NCBI RefSeq assembly: GCF_036240795.1
Contig: NZ_CP108454.1
Coordinates: 5,392,001 to 5,456,000, forward strand
DNA from: Streptomyces sp. NBC_01268
GTDB taxonomy: Bacteria; Actinomycetota; Actinomycetes; Streptomycetales; Streptomycetaceae
Length of the DNA stretch: 64,000 bases
Direction of reading: 5' to 3'
This document shows positions 40,568-49,069 of this stretch, one piece after another. Numbering within the stretch: position 1 is the stretch's first letter; each line of letters starts with the position of its first letter. The position numbers and the translations under genes were made by a program. The notes under the pieces are model-generated. The model saw only the letters and a program-made list of their open reading frames with translations, was not told the DNA's origin and ran no database searches.

Positions 40568-43522
40568 TTACGCCTCCGGCTCGGCGACCTTCTTGGCGGC
40601 CCGCTTGCGCGGCGCCTTCGGGGCCTCGGCGGTCTCGGCCGGAGCCTCGGCCGCCTTCTTCGTCGTACGCCGACGGGTGGGCGTCTTCGGCTCCGAGGCG
40701 TCCGGCGCCACGGCGGCGACGGCCTTCCTGGCGGCCCGCTTGCGCGGGGCCTTCGGGGCCTCGGCCTCCACGGCCGGGGTCTCGGCGACGGCGGCCACCG
40801 GCTCGACGGCCTTCTTGACGGCCCGCTTGCGCGGGGCCTTCGGGGCCTCGGCCTCCACGGCCGGGGTCTCGAAGGCGGCAGCCGGCTCGGCGACCTTCTT
40901 GACGGCCCGCTTGCGCGGCGCCTTCGGAGCCTCGGCGGTCTCGGTCGCCGCCACGGCGACGGCCTTCCTGACGGCCCGCTTGCGCGGGGCCTTCGGCGCC
41001 TCGGCCTCGACGGCCGGAGCCGCGTCGACAGGAGCCGCGACGGCCGGAGCCTCGACGACGGGAGCCTCGACGACCGGGGCCTTCGGGGCCTCGACCACCA
41101 TGACGGCCTCGACCGCCGGGGTGGTCGTGACCGGGCTGGACGCCTTGCGCGTCGCCCGACGGCGCGGCCGGGGAGCCGCCTCCTCGACCGGCGCGGGGGC
41201 CACGGGGGCCTCCGGGGCCGCGGGGGCCTCGGCGATCACCGCACCCGGGCTGGTGGCCGGCCGGGTGGCACGGCGGCGCGCCCGGGGAGCCGGGGACGTC
41301 TGCGCCGGCACGGAGGCCTCAGCCACCGGGGCGGCGGCGACCGGTTCGGCGGCCTGGGCCGCGGGAGCGGCGACGACGGGCTCGGCGGCCTGCGCCGGGA
41401 CCGGGGTCTCCGCCGAGGCGGTGGCCTTGCGGGTCGCACGGCGCCGGGGGGCCTTGGGCTCCTCGGCGACCGGGGCCTTGGGCGCCTCGACCGGCTGAGT
41501 CGTCTGGGCCGGGACGGTGGCGGTACGGCGGTCGGCGGCGAGCGCCGCGGCGGCCGTCTCGACCGTCTGGAACGTCACGGTGTCCTCGACCGGACGCGGC
41601 CGGGTCCGACGCCGACGCGGCGCCGCGGCCTGAGCCTCGGCGGGAGCGGCGGCGGCCACCGGAGCGGCGCTCTCGGTGCGCCCGCCACGGCCCCGGCGCC
41701 GACGCGGCTTCGCCTCGGCGGGAGCCTCGGCGGACCGGAACTCGGCGACCGGAGCGGACGCGGCGGGAGCCTCGGCCACGGGGGCCTCGGCGGTGCGGGT
41801 CCTGGCGACCGGGGCCTCGGCGACCGGGGCCTCGACCGTGCGGGTCTCGGCGGCCGGAGCCTCGGCGGTGCGGACCTCGGCGGCGCGCGGCTCGGCCTTG
41901 GGCGCGACGGACTCCGCCACCGGGGCGGCGGCCGGCTCGGCGGCCGAGACCTGGATCGCGCCGGCGACCGGCACGCCGGTCTGGCCCGTGGCGCGGGTGC
42001 GGCGACGGCGGCGCGGGGTGCGCGGCGTGGTCGCCTCGGCGGGAGCTGCGGACTCGGCGGGAGCGGCGGACTCGGTGGGCGCGGCGGACTCGACCGGCGT
42101 CGCCGCCGGCGTCTCCACGGCGGAACCGGCCTCGGAGCCACCACGGGTGCGGCGGCGCTGGCGCGGGGTCCGGGTGCGCTCGGGACGCTCCTCGGTCTTC
42201 TCCTGCTTCTCCTGGCGCGGGCCGCGGGCCCGACGGCCGCCCGGCTCGCCCAGGTCCTCGAGCACCTCGGCGTCGAGACCGGCACGGGTCCGCTCGGCGC
42301 GCGGCAGGATGCCCTTGGTGCCCTCGGGGATGTCCAGCTCGCTGTAGAGGTGCGGCGAGCTGGAGTAGGTCTCGACCGGGTTGTTGAAGTCCAGCTCGAG
42401 CGCCTTGTTGATCAGCTGCCAGCGCGGGATGTCGTCCCAGTCGACCAGCGTGATCGCCGTACCGCTCGCGCCCGCGCGGCCGGTGCGGCCGATGCGGTGG
42501 AGGTAGGTCTTCTCGTCCTCGGGGGACTGGTAGTTGATGACGTGCGTGACGCCCTCGACGTCGATGCCGCGGGCGGCCACGTCGGTGGCGACGAGGACGT
42601 CGACCTTGCCGTTGCGGAAGGCGCGCAGCGCCTGCTCGCGGGCGCCCTGGCCGAGGTCGCCGTGGACCGCGCCGGAGGCGAAGCCGCGGCGCTCCAGCTG
42701 CTCGGCGATGTCGGCCGCCGTGCGCTTGGTACGGCAGAAGATCATCGCGAGTCCGCGGCCACGGGCCTGCAGGATGCGGGAGACCATCTCCGGCTTGTCC
42801 ATGTTGTGCGCGCGGTAGACGCGCTGCGTGATGTTCTTGTGGGTCGCGCCCTGGTCGTCCGGCTCGGTGGCGCGGATGTGCGTGGGCCTCGACATGTAGC
42901 GGCGGGCCAGGCCGATGACGGCGCCCGGCATGGTCGCCGAGAACAGCATGGTCTGGCGCGTCGCCGGAAGCATGTTGATGATCTTCTCGACGTCGGGCAG
43001 GAAGCCCAGGTCGAGCATCTCGTCCGCCTCGTCCAGGACCAGGGCCCTCACGTGGGAGAGGTCCAGCTTGCGCTGACCGGCCAGGTCGAGCAGGCGGCCG
43101 GGGGTGCCGACGATCACGTCGACGCCCTTCTTCAGCGCCTCGACCTGCGGCTCGTACGCGCGGCCGCCGTAGATGGCGAGGACGCGCACGTTGCGCACCT
43201 TGCCGGCGGTCAGCAGGTCGTTGGTGACCTGCTGGCACAGCTCACGGGTGGGGACGACGACGAGCGCCTGCGGGGCGTCGGTCAGCTGCTCGGGCGTCGC
43301 CCGGCCGGCCTCGACGTCCGCGGGGACCGTCACGCGCTCCAGGATGGGGAGGCCGAAACCGAGGGTCTTGCCCGTGCCGGTCTTGGCCTGGCCGATGACG
43401 TCGGTGCCCGAGAGGGCGACCGGGAGCGTCATCTCCTGGATCGGGAAGGGGGAAACGATGCCGACGGCTTCCAGGGCCTCGGCCGTCTCGGGAAGAATCC
43501 CGAGGTCTCGGAACGTAGTCAG
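40568..43522 (-). CDS. DEAD-box RNA helicase (RhlE/CshA-like) with long repetitive C-terminal tail, CTG start
   Basis: 984 residues from CTG 43522. The Q motif lies at about residues 3-30 (FRDLGILPETAEAL, then GIVSPFPIQE). Motif I is AKTGTGKT, II is LDEADEML, III is SAT and VI is HRIGRTGRAG; all are intact. After about residue 430 the protein is a disordered tail of about 550 residues rich in Ala, Pro, Glu, Lys and Arg with repeated EAPKAPRKRAVKK units, probably RNA-binding. No ATG, GTG or TTG exists in frame upstream of ATG 43432, which would remove the Q motif. CTG 43522 has AGAGG 7 nt upstream and overlaps a preceding ORF as CTGA. The leader may be about 275 nt. Confidence 0.92.
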   Translation of the reverse strand: MTTFRDLGILPETAEALEAVGIVSPFPIQEMTLPVALSGTDVIGQAKTGTGKTLGFGLPILERVTVPADVEAGRATPEQLTDAPQALVVVPTRELCQQVTNDLLTAGKVRNVRVLAIYGGRAYEPQVEALKKGVDVIVGTPGRLLDLAGQRKLDLSHVRALVLDEADEMLDLGFLPDVEKIINMLPATRQTMLFSATMPGAVIGLARRYMSRPTHIRATEPDDQGATHKNITQRVYRAHNMDKPEMVSRILQARGRGLAMIFCRTKRTAADIAEQLERRGFASGAVHGDLGQGAREQALRAFRNGKVDVLVATDVAARGIDVEGVTHVINYQSPEDEKTYLHRIGRTGRAGASGTAITLVDWDDIPRWQLINKALELDFNNPVETYSSSPHLYSELDIPEGTKGILPRAERTRAGLDAEVLEDLGEPGGRRARGPRQEKQEKTEERPERTRTPRQRRRTRGGSEAGSAVETPAATPVESAAPTESAAPAESAAPAEATTPRTPRRRRRTRATGQTGVPVAGAIQVSAAEPAAAPVAESVAPKAEPRAAEVRTAEAPAAETRTVEAPVAEAPVARTRTAEAPVAEAPAASAPVAEFRSAEAPAEAKPRRRRGRGGRTESAAPVAAAAPAEAQAAAPRRRRTRPRPVEDTVTFQTVETAAAALAADRRTATVPAQTTQPVEAPKAPVAEEPKAPRRRATRKATASAETPVPAQAAEPVVAAPAAQAAEPVAAAPVAEASVPAQTSPAPRARRRATRPATSPGAVIAEAPAAPEAPVAPAPVEEAAPRPRRRATRKASSPVTTTPAVEAVMVVEAPKAPVVEAPVVEAPAVAAPVDAAPAVEAEAPKAPRKRAVRKAVAVAATETAEAPKAPRKRAVKKVAEPAAAFETPAVEAEAPKAPRKRAVKKAVEPVAAVAETPAVEAEAPKAPRKRAARKAVAAVAPDASEPKTPTRRRTTKKAAEAPAETAEAPKAPRKRAAKKVAEPEA
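40595..41060 (-). repeat. Degenerate tandem repeats in the helicase tail
   Basis: At least five copies of a unit encoding EAPKAPRKRAVKK-like basic blocks separated by Ala/Glu/Val spacers. Two neighbouring copies near 40735-40790 and 40820-40870 are almost identical over about 50 bp. Confidence 0.8.
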
Positions 43523-43776
43523 GGAACTGCCTCTTCTGTGAGACGCGGCGTGAGGCGAACGCTGGGGGTCGTACCGTGCCGGATCACTTCCGGTCTGGCC
43601 TTGAAGGCCGTGACCGGGTGGCGCGGGACCACTGCCGTCGCTCGAGCGTCGTGCCGCTGAGGGACCCCTCGGCGGGTGCGCCGGAAGGGTTGTCGGGCCG
43701 GAGCCGATCGGGCCACCGACCGGGCATCCTCATTCATGAGTCGGCCCACGGAGTACGTCCGAACGTGCGAAAGCAT
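43519..43776 (-). other. Upstream ORF overlapping the helicase start (85 codons)
   Basis: An open frame from ATG 43776 to a TGA whose first two bases are the last two of the helicase CTG codon. The product would be Arg-rich with no recognisable domain. Third-position GC is about 73 percent by my count, lower than neighbouring genes, so it may be a regulatory uORF, not a protein gene. No clear ribosome site precedes it. Confidence 0.35.
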
Positions 43777-43913
43777 GTCCGCATACTCAACAGGCGCCTT
43801 ACCACTGTACCCCGGAATCGCGCATGTGTGTTGGGAGAATTTCCGACGAGGCCACGGTCACAGTCACTGACCAGCGCCTGGGCGGGGTACGGGAGCGGGC
43901 TATTGTGCGCTTC
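43523..43913. other. 391-bp divergent region with helicase leader and two promoters
   Basis: The minus-strand TACAGT at 43804-43809 is a candidate -10 for a helicase leader of about 275 nt, which contains the uORF. The plus-strand TATTGT at 43901-43906 lies 7 nt before ATG 43914 and fits a leaderless transcript of the ferritin-like gene. Confidence 0.5.
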
Positions 43914-44645
43914 ATGGAGACGCCTGACAACGCCACACCCACCGGTATCGCCGCCCAGGACTGGGCCACGGCCTCCGCCGTGCCGCAGTACCGCGCTGCC
44001 GTGATCGACCTGCTCGGCGCCCTCGCCTACGGCGAGCTGGCCGCCTTCGAGCGGCTCGCCGAGGACGCCAAGCTGGCGCCGACCCTCGCGGACAAGGCGG
44101 AGCTGGCGAAGATGGCCTCCGCCGAGTTCCACCACTTCGAGCGGCTGCGCGACCGGCTCGCCGCCGTGGAGGCCGAGCCGACCACGGCGATGGAGCCGTT
44201 CGCCAAGGCGCTGGACGACTTCCACCGCCTGACCGCCCCGTCGGACTGGCTGGAGGGCCTGGTCAAGGCCTACGTGGGCGACTCGATCGCGAGCGACTTC
44301 TACCGCGAGGTCGCGGCCCGCCTCGACTCCGACACCCGCGGCCTGGTGCTGTCCGTGCTCGACGACACCGGCCACGGCAACTTCGCCGTGGAGAAGGTCC
44401 GCGCCGCGATCGACGCCGACCCCCGCGTCGGCGGCCGGCTCGCGCTGTGGGCCCGCCGGCTGATGGGTGAGGCGCTCTCGCAGGCCCAGCGCGTGGTGGC
44501 CGAGCGCGACGCGCTGTCGACGATGCTGGTCGGCGGCGTGGACGGGATGGCCGCGGGCTTCGACCTGGCCGAGGTCGGCCGGATGTTCTCCCGGATCACC
44601 GAGGCGCACACCAAGCGGATGGCCGCGCTGGGCCTGGCGGCCTAG
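43914..44645 (+). CDS. Ferritin-like fold protein (MiaE-like, Rv3210c type)
   Basis: 243 residues, almost entirely helical. It has paired carboxylate and His positions of a four-helix di-iron bundle: LAYGELAAFERLAED, then KMASAEFHHFERLRDRLAAVE (EFHHFE as the ExxH-type ligand site), and DDTGHGNFAVEKV as a later ligand helix. Relatives are annotated as tRNA hydroxylase MiaE-like; the substrate is not proven. The start was fixed at ATG 43914 by the 7-nt spacing to TATTGT. It diverges from the DEAD-box gene, as recalled for Rv3210c/Rv3211. Confidence 0.85.
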   Translation: METPDNATPTGIAAQDWATASAVPQYRAAVIDLLGALAYGELAAFERLAEDAKLAPTLADKAELAKMASAEFHHFERLRDRLAAVEAEPTTAMEPFAKALDDFHRLTAPSDWLEGLVKAYVGDSIASDFYREVAARLDSDTRGLVLSVLDDTGHGNFAVEKVRAAIDADPRVGGRLALWARRLMGEALSQAQRVVAERDALSTMLVGGVDGMAAGFDLAEVGRMFSRITEAHTKRMAALGLAA

Positions 44646-44662
44646 CGTCGCGTCGCGGGCCG

Positions 44663-44690
44663 TGACCGGGGGACGCAGGCGCCCCGGTCA
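44663..44690. terminator. Bidirectional stem-loop between convergent genes
   Basis: A 9-bp perfect stem (44663-44671 with 44682-44690, 10-nt loop). Its right arm covers the stop codon of the minus-strand gene at 44688. Confidence 0.65.
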
Positions 44691-44960
44691 GCCCGCCGCG
44701 GCTGATCGGCGCAGCCGTCGCGAGGCCGGCCGGACGAGCAGCGAGAGCAGCACCGCCGCCACCGCGACCGCGCCGGTCAGGGTGGCGAGGACGTGGCCGG
44801 GACCCAGGGCCCCGTGGGTCACCAGGGCGCCGAAGACGGCGCCGAGCGAGCCCGTGACGAGGACGGCGCCCCGTGCGGGGAGGCGGTCGGGCAGCCGGAG
44901 CACGGCGGCCCAGGCCAGGGCGAAGCCGAGCAGGGCGGAACCGAGAGCTTCCAGGAACAC
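44688..44960 (-). CDS. Small membrane protein, 90 residues
   Basis: Three hydrophobic helices (ALGSALLGFALAWAAVL, GAVLVTGSLGAVFGALV, LATLTGAVAVAAVLLSLLV) and an Arg-rich tail. GTG 44960 is preceded by GAGGTGATC, an excellent match to the anti-Shine-Dalgarno at a 5-nt gap, which supports a real gene. The family is unknown. It is convergent with the ferritin-like gene. Confidence 0.75.
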   Translation of the reverse strand: MFLEALGSALLGFALAWAAVLRLPDRLPARGAVLVTGSLGAVFGALVTHGALGPGHVLATLTGAVAVAAVLLSLLVRPASRRLRRSAAAG

Positions 44961-45067
44961 GGCGGATCACCTCGCGTGCGGGGCGGGGCGGGCAGTTCGG
45001 TCACAGCCGTCCTACCCGGCGGGCCCCGAACACAATCCTCCCCGTACCCCCTGACGTGGGCATACGA

Positions 45068-45098
45068 AAGGCCCGGTGGACCTGGTCCACCGGGCCTT
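45068..45098 (-). terminator. Terminator of the DUF3107 gene
   Basis: A 13-bp perfect stem (45068-45080 with 45086-45098) with a 5-nt loop, just past the stop codon at 45117 on the minus strand. Confidence 0.85.
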
Positions 45099-45116
45099 CC
45101 GCCGTTCTGGTCCCGC

Positions 45117-45344
45117 TCAGAGCGCGCCGAAGCCCACCCGGCGGACCTCGGGCTCACCGAGCTCGACGTACGCGATCTTGTCGGCCGGAACGAGGACCTT
45201 GCGGCCCTTCTCGTCCGTCAGGCTGAGCAGCGGCGTCTTGCCGGCCAGCGCGTCGGCCACCGCGCTCTCGACGTCCTCGGCGGACTGCCCGCTCTCCAGA
45301 ACGATCTCCCGGGGTGCGTACTGCACGCCGATCTTGACCTCCAC
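45117..45344 (-). CDS. DUF3107 small protein (TB9.4/Rv3208A-like)
   Basis: 75 residues: EVKIGVQYAPREIVLESGQ, a helix SAEDVESAVADALAG, then LLSLTDEKGRKVLVPADKIAYVELG and a short tail. The pattern matches the actinobacterial DUF3107/TB9.4 family, small and of unknown function. GTG 45344 has GGAGGGA about 7 nt upstream. It lies downstream of the TetR gene on the same strand, as recalled for Rv3208/Rv3208A. Confidence 0.93.
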   Translation of the reverse strand: MEVKIGVQYAPREIVLESGQSAEDVESAVADALAGKTPLLSLTDEKGRKVLVPADKIAYVELGEPEVRRVGFGAL

Positions 45345-45482
45345 GGCTATGTCCCTCCGAACGGTCGGCTGTGCGCGGGATACCGCGCCGTACGCTGCAC
45401 ACATTAGCCCGGTGAGGGGACGCGTACGGCGCAGCCGCCGCACGCCAGGAGCGAACAGACGGCGCGGCGTGGGCGGATCGGG

Positions 45483-46142
45483 TCAGTGCCCCTCGGCGGT
45501 CAGCTGTCCGTCCACCGGGTGCAGCGGGAAGCCCGCGATGCCGCGCCAGGCGAGCGAGGTCAGCAGCGCCACGGCCTTGTCGCGGGGGACCGGGGACTCG
45601 CTGGAGAGCCAGTAGCGGGCGACGACCTGGGAGACGCCGCCGAGGCCGACGGCGAGCAGCATCGACTCGTCCTTCGCCAGGCCGGTGTCCTCGGCGATCA
45701 CGTCGGAGATCGCCTCGGCGCACTGCAGGCTCACCCGGTCGACGCGCTCGCGCACCGCCGGCTCGTTGGTGAGGTCGGACTCGAAGACGAGCCGGAAGGC
45801 GCCGCCCTCGTCCTCCACGTACGCGAAGTAGGCGTCCATGGTGGCGGCCACGCGCAGCTTGTTGTCCGAGGTGGACGCCAGGGCCGTGCGGACCGACACG
45901 AGCAGCGCCTCGCAGTGCTGGTCGAGCAGGGCGAGGTAGAGCTCCAGCTTGCCCGGGAAGTGCTGGTAAAGGACCGGCTTGCTGACTCCGGCCCGCTCGG
46001 CGATGTCGTCCATGGCGGCCGAGTGGTACCCCTGGGCGACGAACACCTCCTGGGCGGCGCCGAGGAGCTGGTTGCGTCGTGCACGGCGCGGCAGGCGCGT
46101 GCCCCGAGGGCGTGCTGCCTCTGTCTGCTCGATGGCGCTCAC
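45483..46142 (-). CDS. TetR family transcriptional regulator (Rv3208-like)
   Basis: 219 residues. The N-terminal TetR helix-turn-helix reads QLLGAAQEVFVAQGYHSAAM, then DDIAERAGVSKPVLYQHFPG. A C-terminal ligand-binding helical domain follows, with VARYWLSSESPVPRDKAVALL near the end. The effector is unknown. GTG 46142 has GGAGG 5-6 nt upstream. It probably regulates itself or the divergent region at 46143-46759; no operator repeat was clear. Confidence 0.93.
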   Translation of the reverse strand: MSAIEQTEAARPRGTRLPRRARRNQLLGAAQEVFVAQGYHSAAMDDIAERAGVSKPVLYQHFPGKLELYLALLDQHCEALLVSVRTALASTSDNKLRVAATMDAYFAYVEDEGGAFRLVFESDLTNEPAVRERVDRVSLQCAEAISDVIAEDTGLAKDESMLLAVGLGGVSQVVARYWLSSESPVPRDKAVALLTSLAWRGIAGFPLHPVDGQLTAEGH

Positions 46143-46388
46143 GCCGCCTCCAAATATCGATCCATGCGCGCATTGGCGTCGCGCCGCCATCGTACTTTTG
46201 GGTAACCCGGCTGTGCGCGGTGCGAACGCAGAATTTCACGGACCGGACGCCCAGGGCGAGAGCGGATTCACGATCGAAGCGAACGGAACAGGGGAAGCCG
46301 GCCCGTCGACACGCCGCCGGACACGCTCCCGGACACGCTCCGGACACGGCTTCGCGGCGACGCGCGGCTCACCGCGCCGTCGCCCTCG

Positions 46389-46604
46389 TCAGCGGTAGTC
46401 GTCCTCGTCGAGGGTGACCACCCTGGTCTGCTCCACGGCGTCCGCGTCGTCCGCCGACTCGTGCGCGAGCCGGGGGAGCGGCTCGTCCTCGCGCTGCTGC
46501 AGCTCGGCGTGCTGTTCGGCCGCGTCGGCCTCCGGGATCTCCTCGTCGAGCACGACGTCCTCCTTCTCGGCGAACGTGTCCGGCTCGGTCGGGTCGGCAG
46601 TCAT
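46389..46604 (-). CDS. Small acidic protein, 71 residues
   Basis: Very acidic (many Glu and Asp, few basic residues), with no domain: it starts TADPTEPDTFAEKED and ends TRVVTLDEDDYR. Composition suggests disorder. ATG 46604 has GGAAGGAA about 5 nt upstream, a good site. It is divergent from the alpha/beta hydrolase at 46760. The function is unknown. Confidence 0.75.
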   Translation of the reverse strand: MTADPTEPDTFAEKEDVVLDEEIPEADAAEQHAELQQREDEPLPRLAHESADDADAVEQTRVVTLDEDDYR

Positions 46605-46746
46605 GCGGTTCCTTCCGGCGCTCGGGGGTCCGCGGGGCCTGGCGGGTCCTGCCTGATGACCCTCTCCTCCGAGCGTAGGAGCTCCTTGGGCCCGCCGCAC
46701 CCGATCCTGTGACGCCACCCACACGCGCCCGGGCGTGATCGTCTCG

Positions 46747-46752
46747 TAATAT
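46747..46752 (+). promoter_or_regulatory. -10 element of the alpha/beta hydrolase-DUF3152 pair
   Basis: TAATAT ends 7 nt before ATG 46760, with no ribosome site, indicating a leaderless start. Confidence 0.6.
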
Positions 46753-46759
46753 CGCTGCC

Positions 46760-47743
46760 ATGTCCTCGACCGAGCTGCCGGAAACCCGGACCGCCGCATC
46801 GCCCGCGACCCGGTCGCGCGCCGTCCGGGTCGCCGACGGCGAGGAGCTGCGCTCCGTCGCACTGCCCGGACTCACGCTGACCGTCCGCGCGCGGCCCGGC
46901 ACGACGCCCGGCCTTCCGCCCGCGCTGTACGTGCACGGCCTCGGCGGCTCCTCGCAGAACTGGTCGGCCCTGATGCCGCTGCTCGCCGACCTCGTCGACG
47001 GCGAGGCGCTCGATCTGCCCGGCTTCGGCGACTCGCCGCCGCCGGACGACGGGAACTACTCCGTCACCGGGCACGCCAGGGCCGTCATCCGGCTCCTGGA
47101 CTCCGCCGGCCGCGGCCCCGTGCACCTGGTCGGCAACTCGCTGGGCGGCGCGGTCGCCACCCGGGTCGCCGCGGTCCGGCCGGACCTGGTCCGCACCCTG
47201 ACGCTGGTCTCCCCGGCGCTGCCCGAGCTGCGCGCCCAGAAGACCGCCTGGCCGACCGCGCTGCTCGCGCTGCCGGGCGTCGCCCCGCTGTTCGCCCGCC
47301 TCACCGAGGGGTGGACGGCGGAGCAGCGGGTCCGCGGGGTGCTGTCGCTCTGTTACGGGGACCCCGGCCAGGTCACCGACGAGGGCTTGCGACACGCCGT
47401 CGAGGAGATGGAGCGGCGCCTGGAGCTGCCGTACTTCTGGGACGCGATGGCCCGTTCCTCGCGCGGCATCGTCGACGCCTACACGCTGGGCGGCCAGCAC
47501 GGTCTGTGGCGGCAGGCGGAGCGGGTGCTCGCGCCGACGCTGCTCGTGTACGGCGGGCGCGACCAGCTCGTCTCGTACCGGATGGCACGCAAGGCCGCCG
47601 CGGCCTTCCGCGGTTCGCGGCTGCTCACGCTCCCGGAGGCCGGGCACGTGGCGATGATGGAGTATCCGGAGACGGTCGCCGCCGCCGTGCGGGAGCTGAT
47701 CACCGATGCCGCGGAAGCGGCGTCGGCCGAGGGCGGGAGCTGA
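46760..47743 (+). CDS. Alpha/beta hydrolase
   Basis: 327 residues. Oxyanion segment YVHGLGGSSQNW, nucleophile elbow GNSLGG (Ser near 125), acid residue near VYGGRDQLV and catalytic His in EAGHVAMMEYPE. The type is common among esterases and C-C bond hydrolases; the substrate is unknown. There is no export signal. The DUF3152 gene starts 8 nt after its stop, so they likely share the leaderless transcript from TAATAT. Confidence 0.88.
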   Translation: MSSTELPETRTAASPATRSRAVRVADGEELRSVALPGLTLTVRARPGTTPGLPPALYVHGLGGSSQNWSALMPLLADLVDGEALDLPGFGDSPPPDDGNYSVTGHARAVIRLLDSAGRGPVHLVGNSLGGAVATRVAAVRPDLVRTLTLVSPALPELRAQKTAWPTALLALPGVAPLFARLTEGWTAEQRVRGVLSLCYGDPGQVTDEGLRHAVEEMERRLELPYFWDAMARSSRGIVDAYTLGGQHGLWRQAERVLAPTLLVYGGRDQLVSYRMARKAAAAFRGSRLLTLPEAGHVAMMEYPETVAAAVRELITDAAEAASAEGGS

Positions 47744-47751
47744 ACCGGACC

Positions 47752-48966
47752 GTGGGACGACATAGTCGCAAGGGGCCCGCCGCACCGGTGACCGACACCG
47801 GGCAGGGGGAGGCAGCGGGGCAGGGACCGGGGACGGGGCGACGCAGGCGGGGCGCGGGGCAGCAGCCCGAGTACCCGGGTGCGTACGACACGCCGATGCA
47901 CGGCACCCCCCGCTACCAGGGCCCGTACGACCCGGACGCCGACCCCTTCGTACGCGGAGGGCACCCGGTCCACGACGAGCAGGCCGCGCCGCCCGCCCGC
48001 TATCCGTACCCGTCCGCCGCGCCCGCGGCCCCGTTCATCCCCGCGCCGCGCCGGGAGGCGCCCGCCGCGCCGGCGCCGGCCGCGCAGGCCGATCCCGCCG
48101 CGCGGCCGCGCACGCGGAAGGCGGTCCGGGCCGGAGGGCTCGGCCGCACCCTCACCGGCGTCGCCGCGGCGGCCGTCACCACCGTCCTCGCCATCGTCGT
48201 CGCCGGCCAGGTCTCCGGGGGCGAGCCGGACGGGACGCCGCGGTCGCACGCGGCCGACGGCTCCGCGGACCGGGCCGACGCCGCGCACCAGGCGTCCCGC
48301 TCCGACGACCGGGACGTGCCGGCGAAGGACGACGCGCCGGCGAAACCGGTGCCGGCCGCGCCGCCCTCGTACGAGCAGCTGATGGCACGGCAGTTCCCGA
48401 TCGACCCGAAGCTGAAGGGCTCGGCGGAGTTCGCGCCCGTCCCCGGCTTCGACAAGGCGCCCGGCAAGGGCCGCAAGATCCGCTACCGGGTCGACGTCGA
48501 GAAGGGCCTCGCCCTCGACGGGGCGCTCTTCGCGCAGGCCGTGCAGAAGACCCTCAACGACCGGCGCAGCTGGGCCGGTGACGGCGAGATGACCTTCGAG
48601 CGGATCTCCACCGGTGAGCCGGAGTTCGTGATCACCCTGGCCAGCCCGGGGACCACCGGCGAGTGGTGCAAGAAGTCCGGCCTGGACACCACCGTCGACA
48701 ACGTGTCCTGCGACTCGGCCTCCACCCAGCGCGTGATGATCAACGCCTTCCGCTGGGCGCAGGGGTCGGTGACCTTCGGCCCGAAGGCGATGCACGCCTA
48801 CCGGCAGATGCTCATCAACCACGAGGTGGGGCACCGGTTGGGGCACGGGCATGTGAGCTGCAGCACGCCGGGCGCGCTCGCTCCGGTGATGCAGCAGCAG
48901 ACGAAGTCGCTGGACATCGACGACATCAAGTGCCGCCCCAACCCGTGGGTGCACCCCGGGAGTTGA
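47752..48966 (+). CDS. DUF3152 membrane-anchored protein with metzincin-type zinc motif (Rv3207c-like)
   Basis: 404 residues. About 125 cytoplasmic residues rich in Pro, Gly and Tyr precede one membrane helix (LTGVAAAAVTTVLAIVVAGQ), an Asp/Ala/Pro linker and an extracellular DUF3152 domain of about 200 residues. That domain contains INHEVGHRLGHGHVSC, an exact HExxHxxGxxH motif of metzincin proteases, with Cys residues nearby. A secreted zinc protease is a fair inference. GTG 47752 gives a conserved GRHSRKGP start; the ribosome site is weak and coupling to the upstream gene is likely. Confidence 0.88.
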   Translation: MGRHSRKGPAAPVTDTGQGEAAGQGPGTGRRRRGAGQQPEYPGAYDTPMHGTPRYQGPYDPDADPFVRGGHPVHDEQAAPPARYPYPSAAPAAPFIPAPRREAPAAPAPAAQADPAARPRTRKAVRAGGLGRTLTGVAAAAVTTVLAIVVAGQVSGGEPDGTPRSHAADGSADRADAAHQASRSDDRDVPAKDDAPAKPVPAAPPSYEQLMARQFPIDPKLKGSAEFAPVPGFDKAPGKGRKIRYRVDVEKGLALDGALFAQAVQKTLNDRRSWAGDGEMTFERISTGEPEFVITLASPGTTGEWCKKSGLDTTVDNVSCDSASTQRVMINAFRWAQGSVTFGPKAMHAYRQMLINHEVGHRLGHGHVSCSTPGALAPVMQQQTKSLDIDDIKCRPNPWVHPGS

Positions 48967-49040
48967 CGGCGCGTCCGGAGGGCCGGACCGCCGGATGTCC
49001 GGCATCTGAGACAGGTGTCTCATAAGCACGCTCGGGCGCG

Positions 49041-49069
49041 TTGACATCGTTCTGGCGTTCGTTCATATT
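49041..49069 (+). promoter_or_regulatory. Near-consensus housekeeping sigma promoter
   Basis: TTGACA at 49041-49046, a 17-nt spacer, then CATATT at 49064-49069. This is the best sigma-70-like promoter seen in the window and would start transcription at about the ATG at 49077. Confidence 0.75.

Noticed and set aside
43432..43434. ATG 43432 as the helicase start
   Set aside because: It removes the Q motif, which is encoded in frame just upstream and is expected to be needed for ATP binding.
40553..43660. 1035-codon open frame on the plus strand
   Set aside because: It is antisense to the DEAD-box helicase. The Gly/Arg/Leu-rich product mirrors the Ala/Pro-rich tail and has no domain or ribosome site.
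44663..44690. Attachment site or tRNA-like structure between convergent genes
   Set aside because: The structure is a simple stem-loop without tRNA arms; a terminator explains it.
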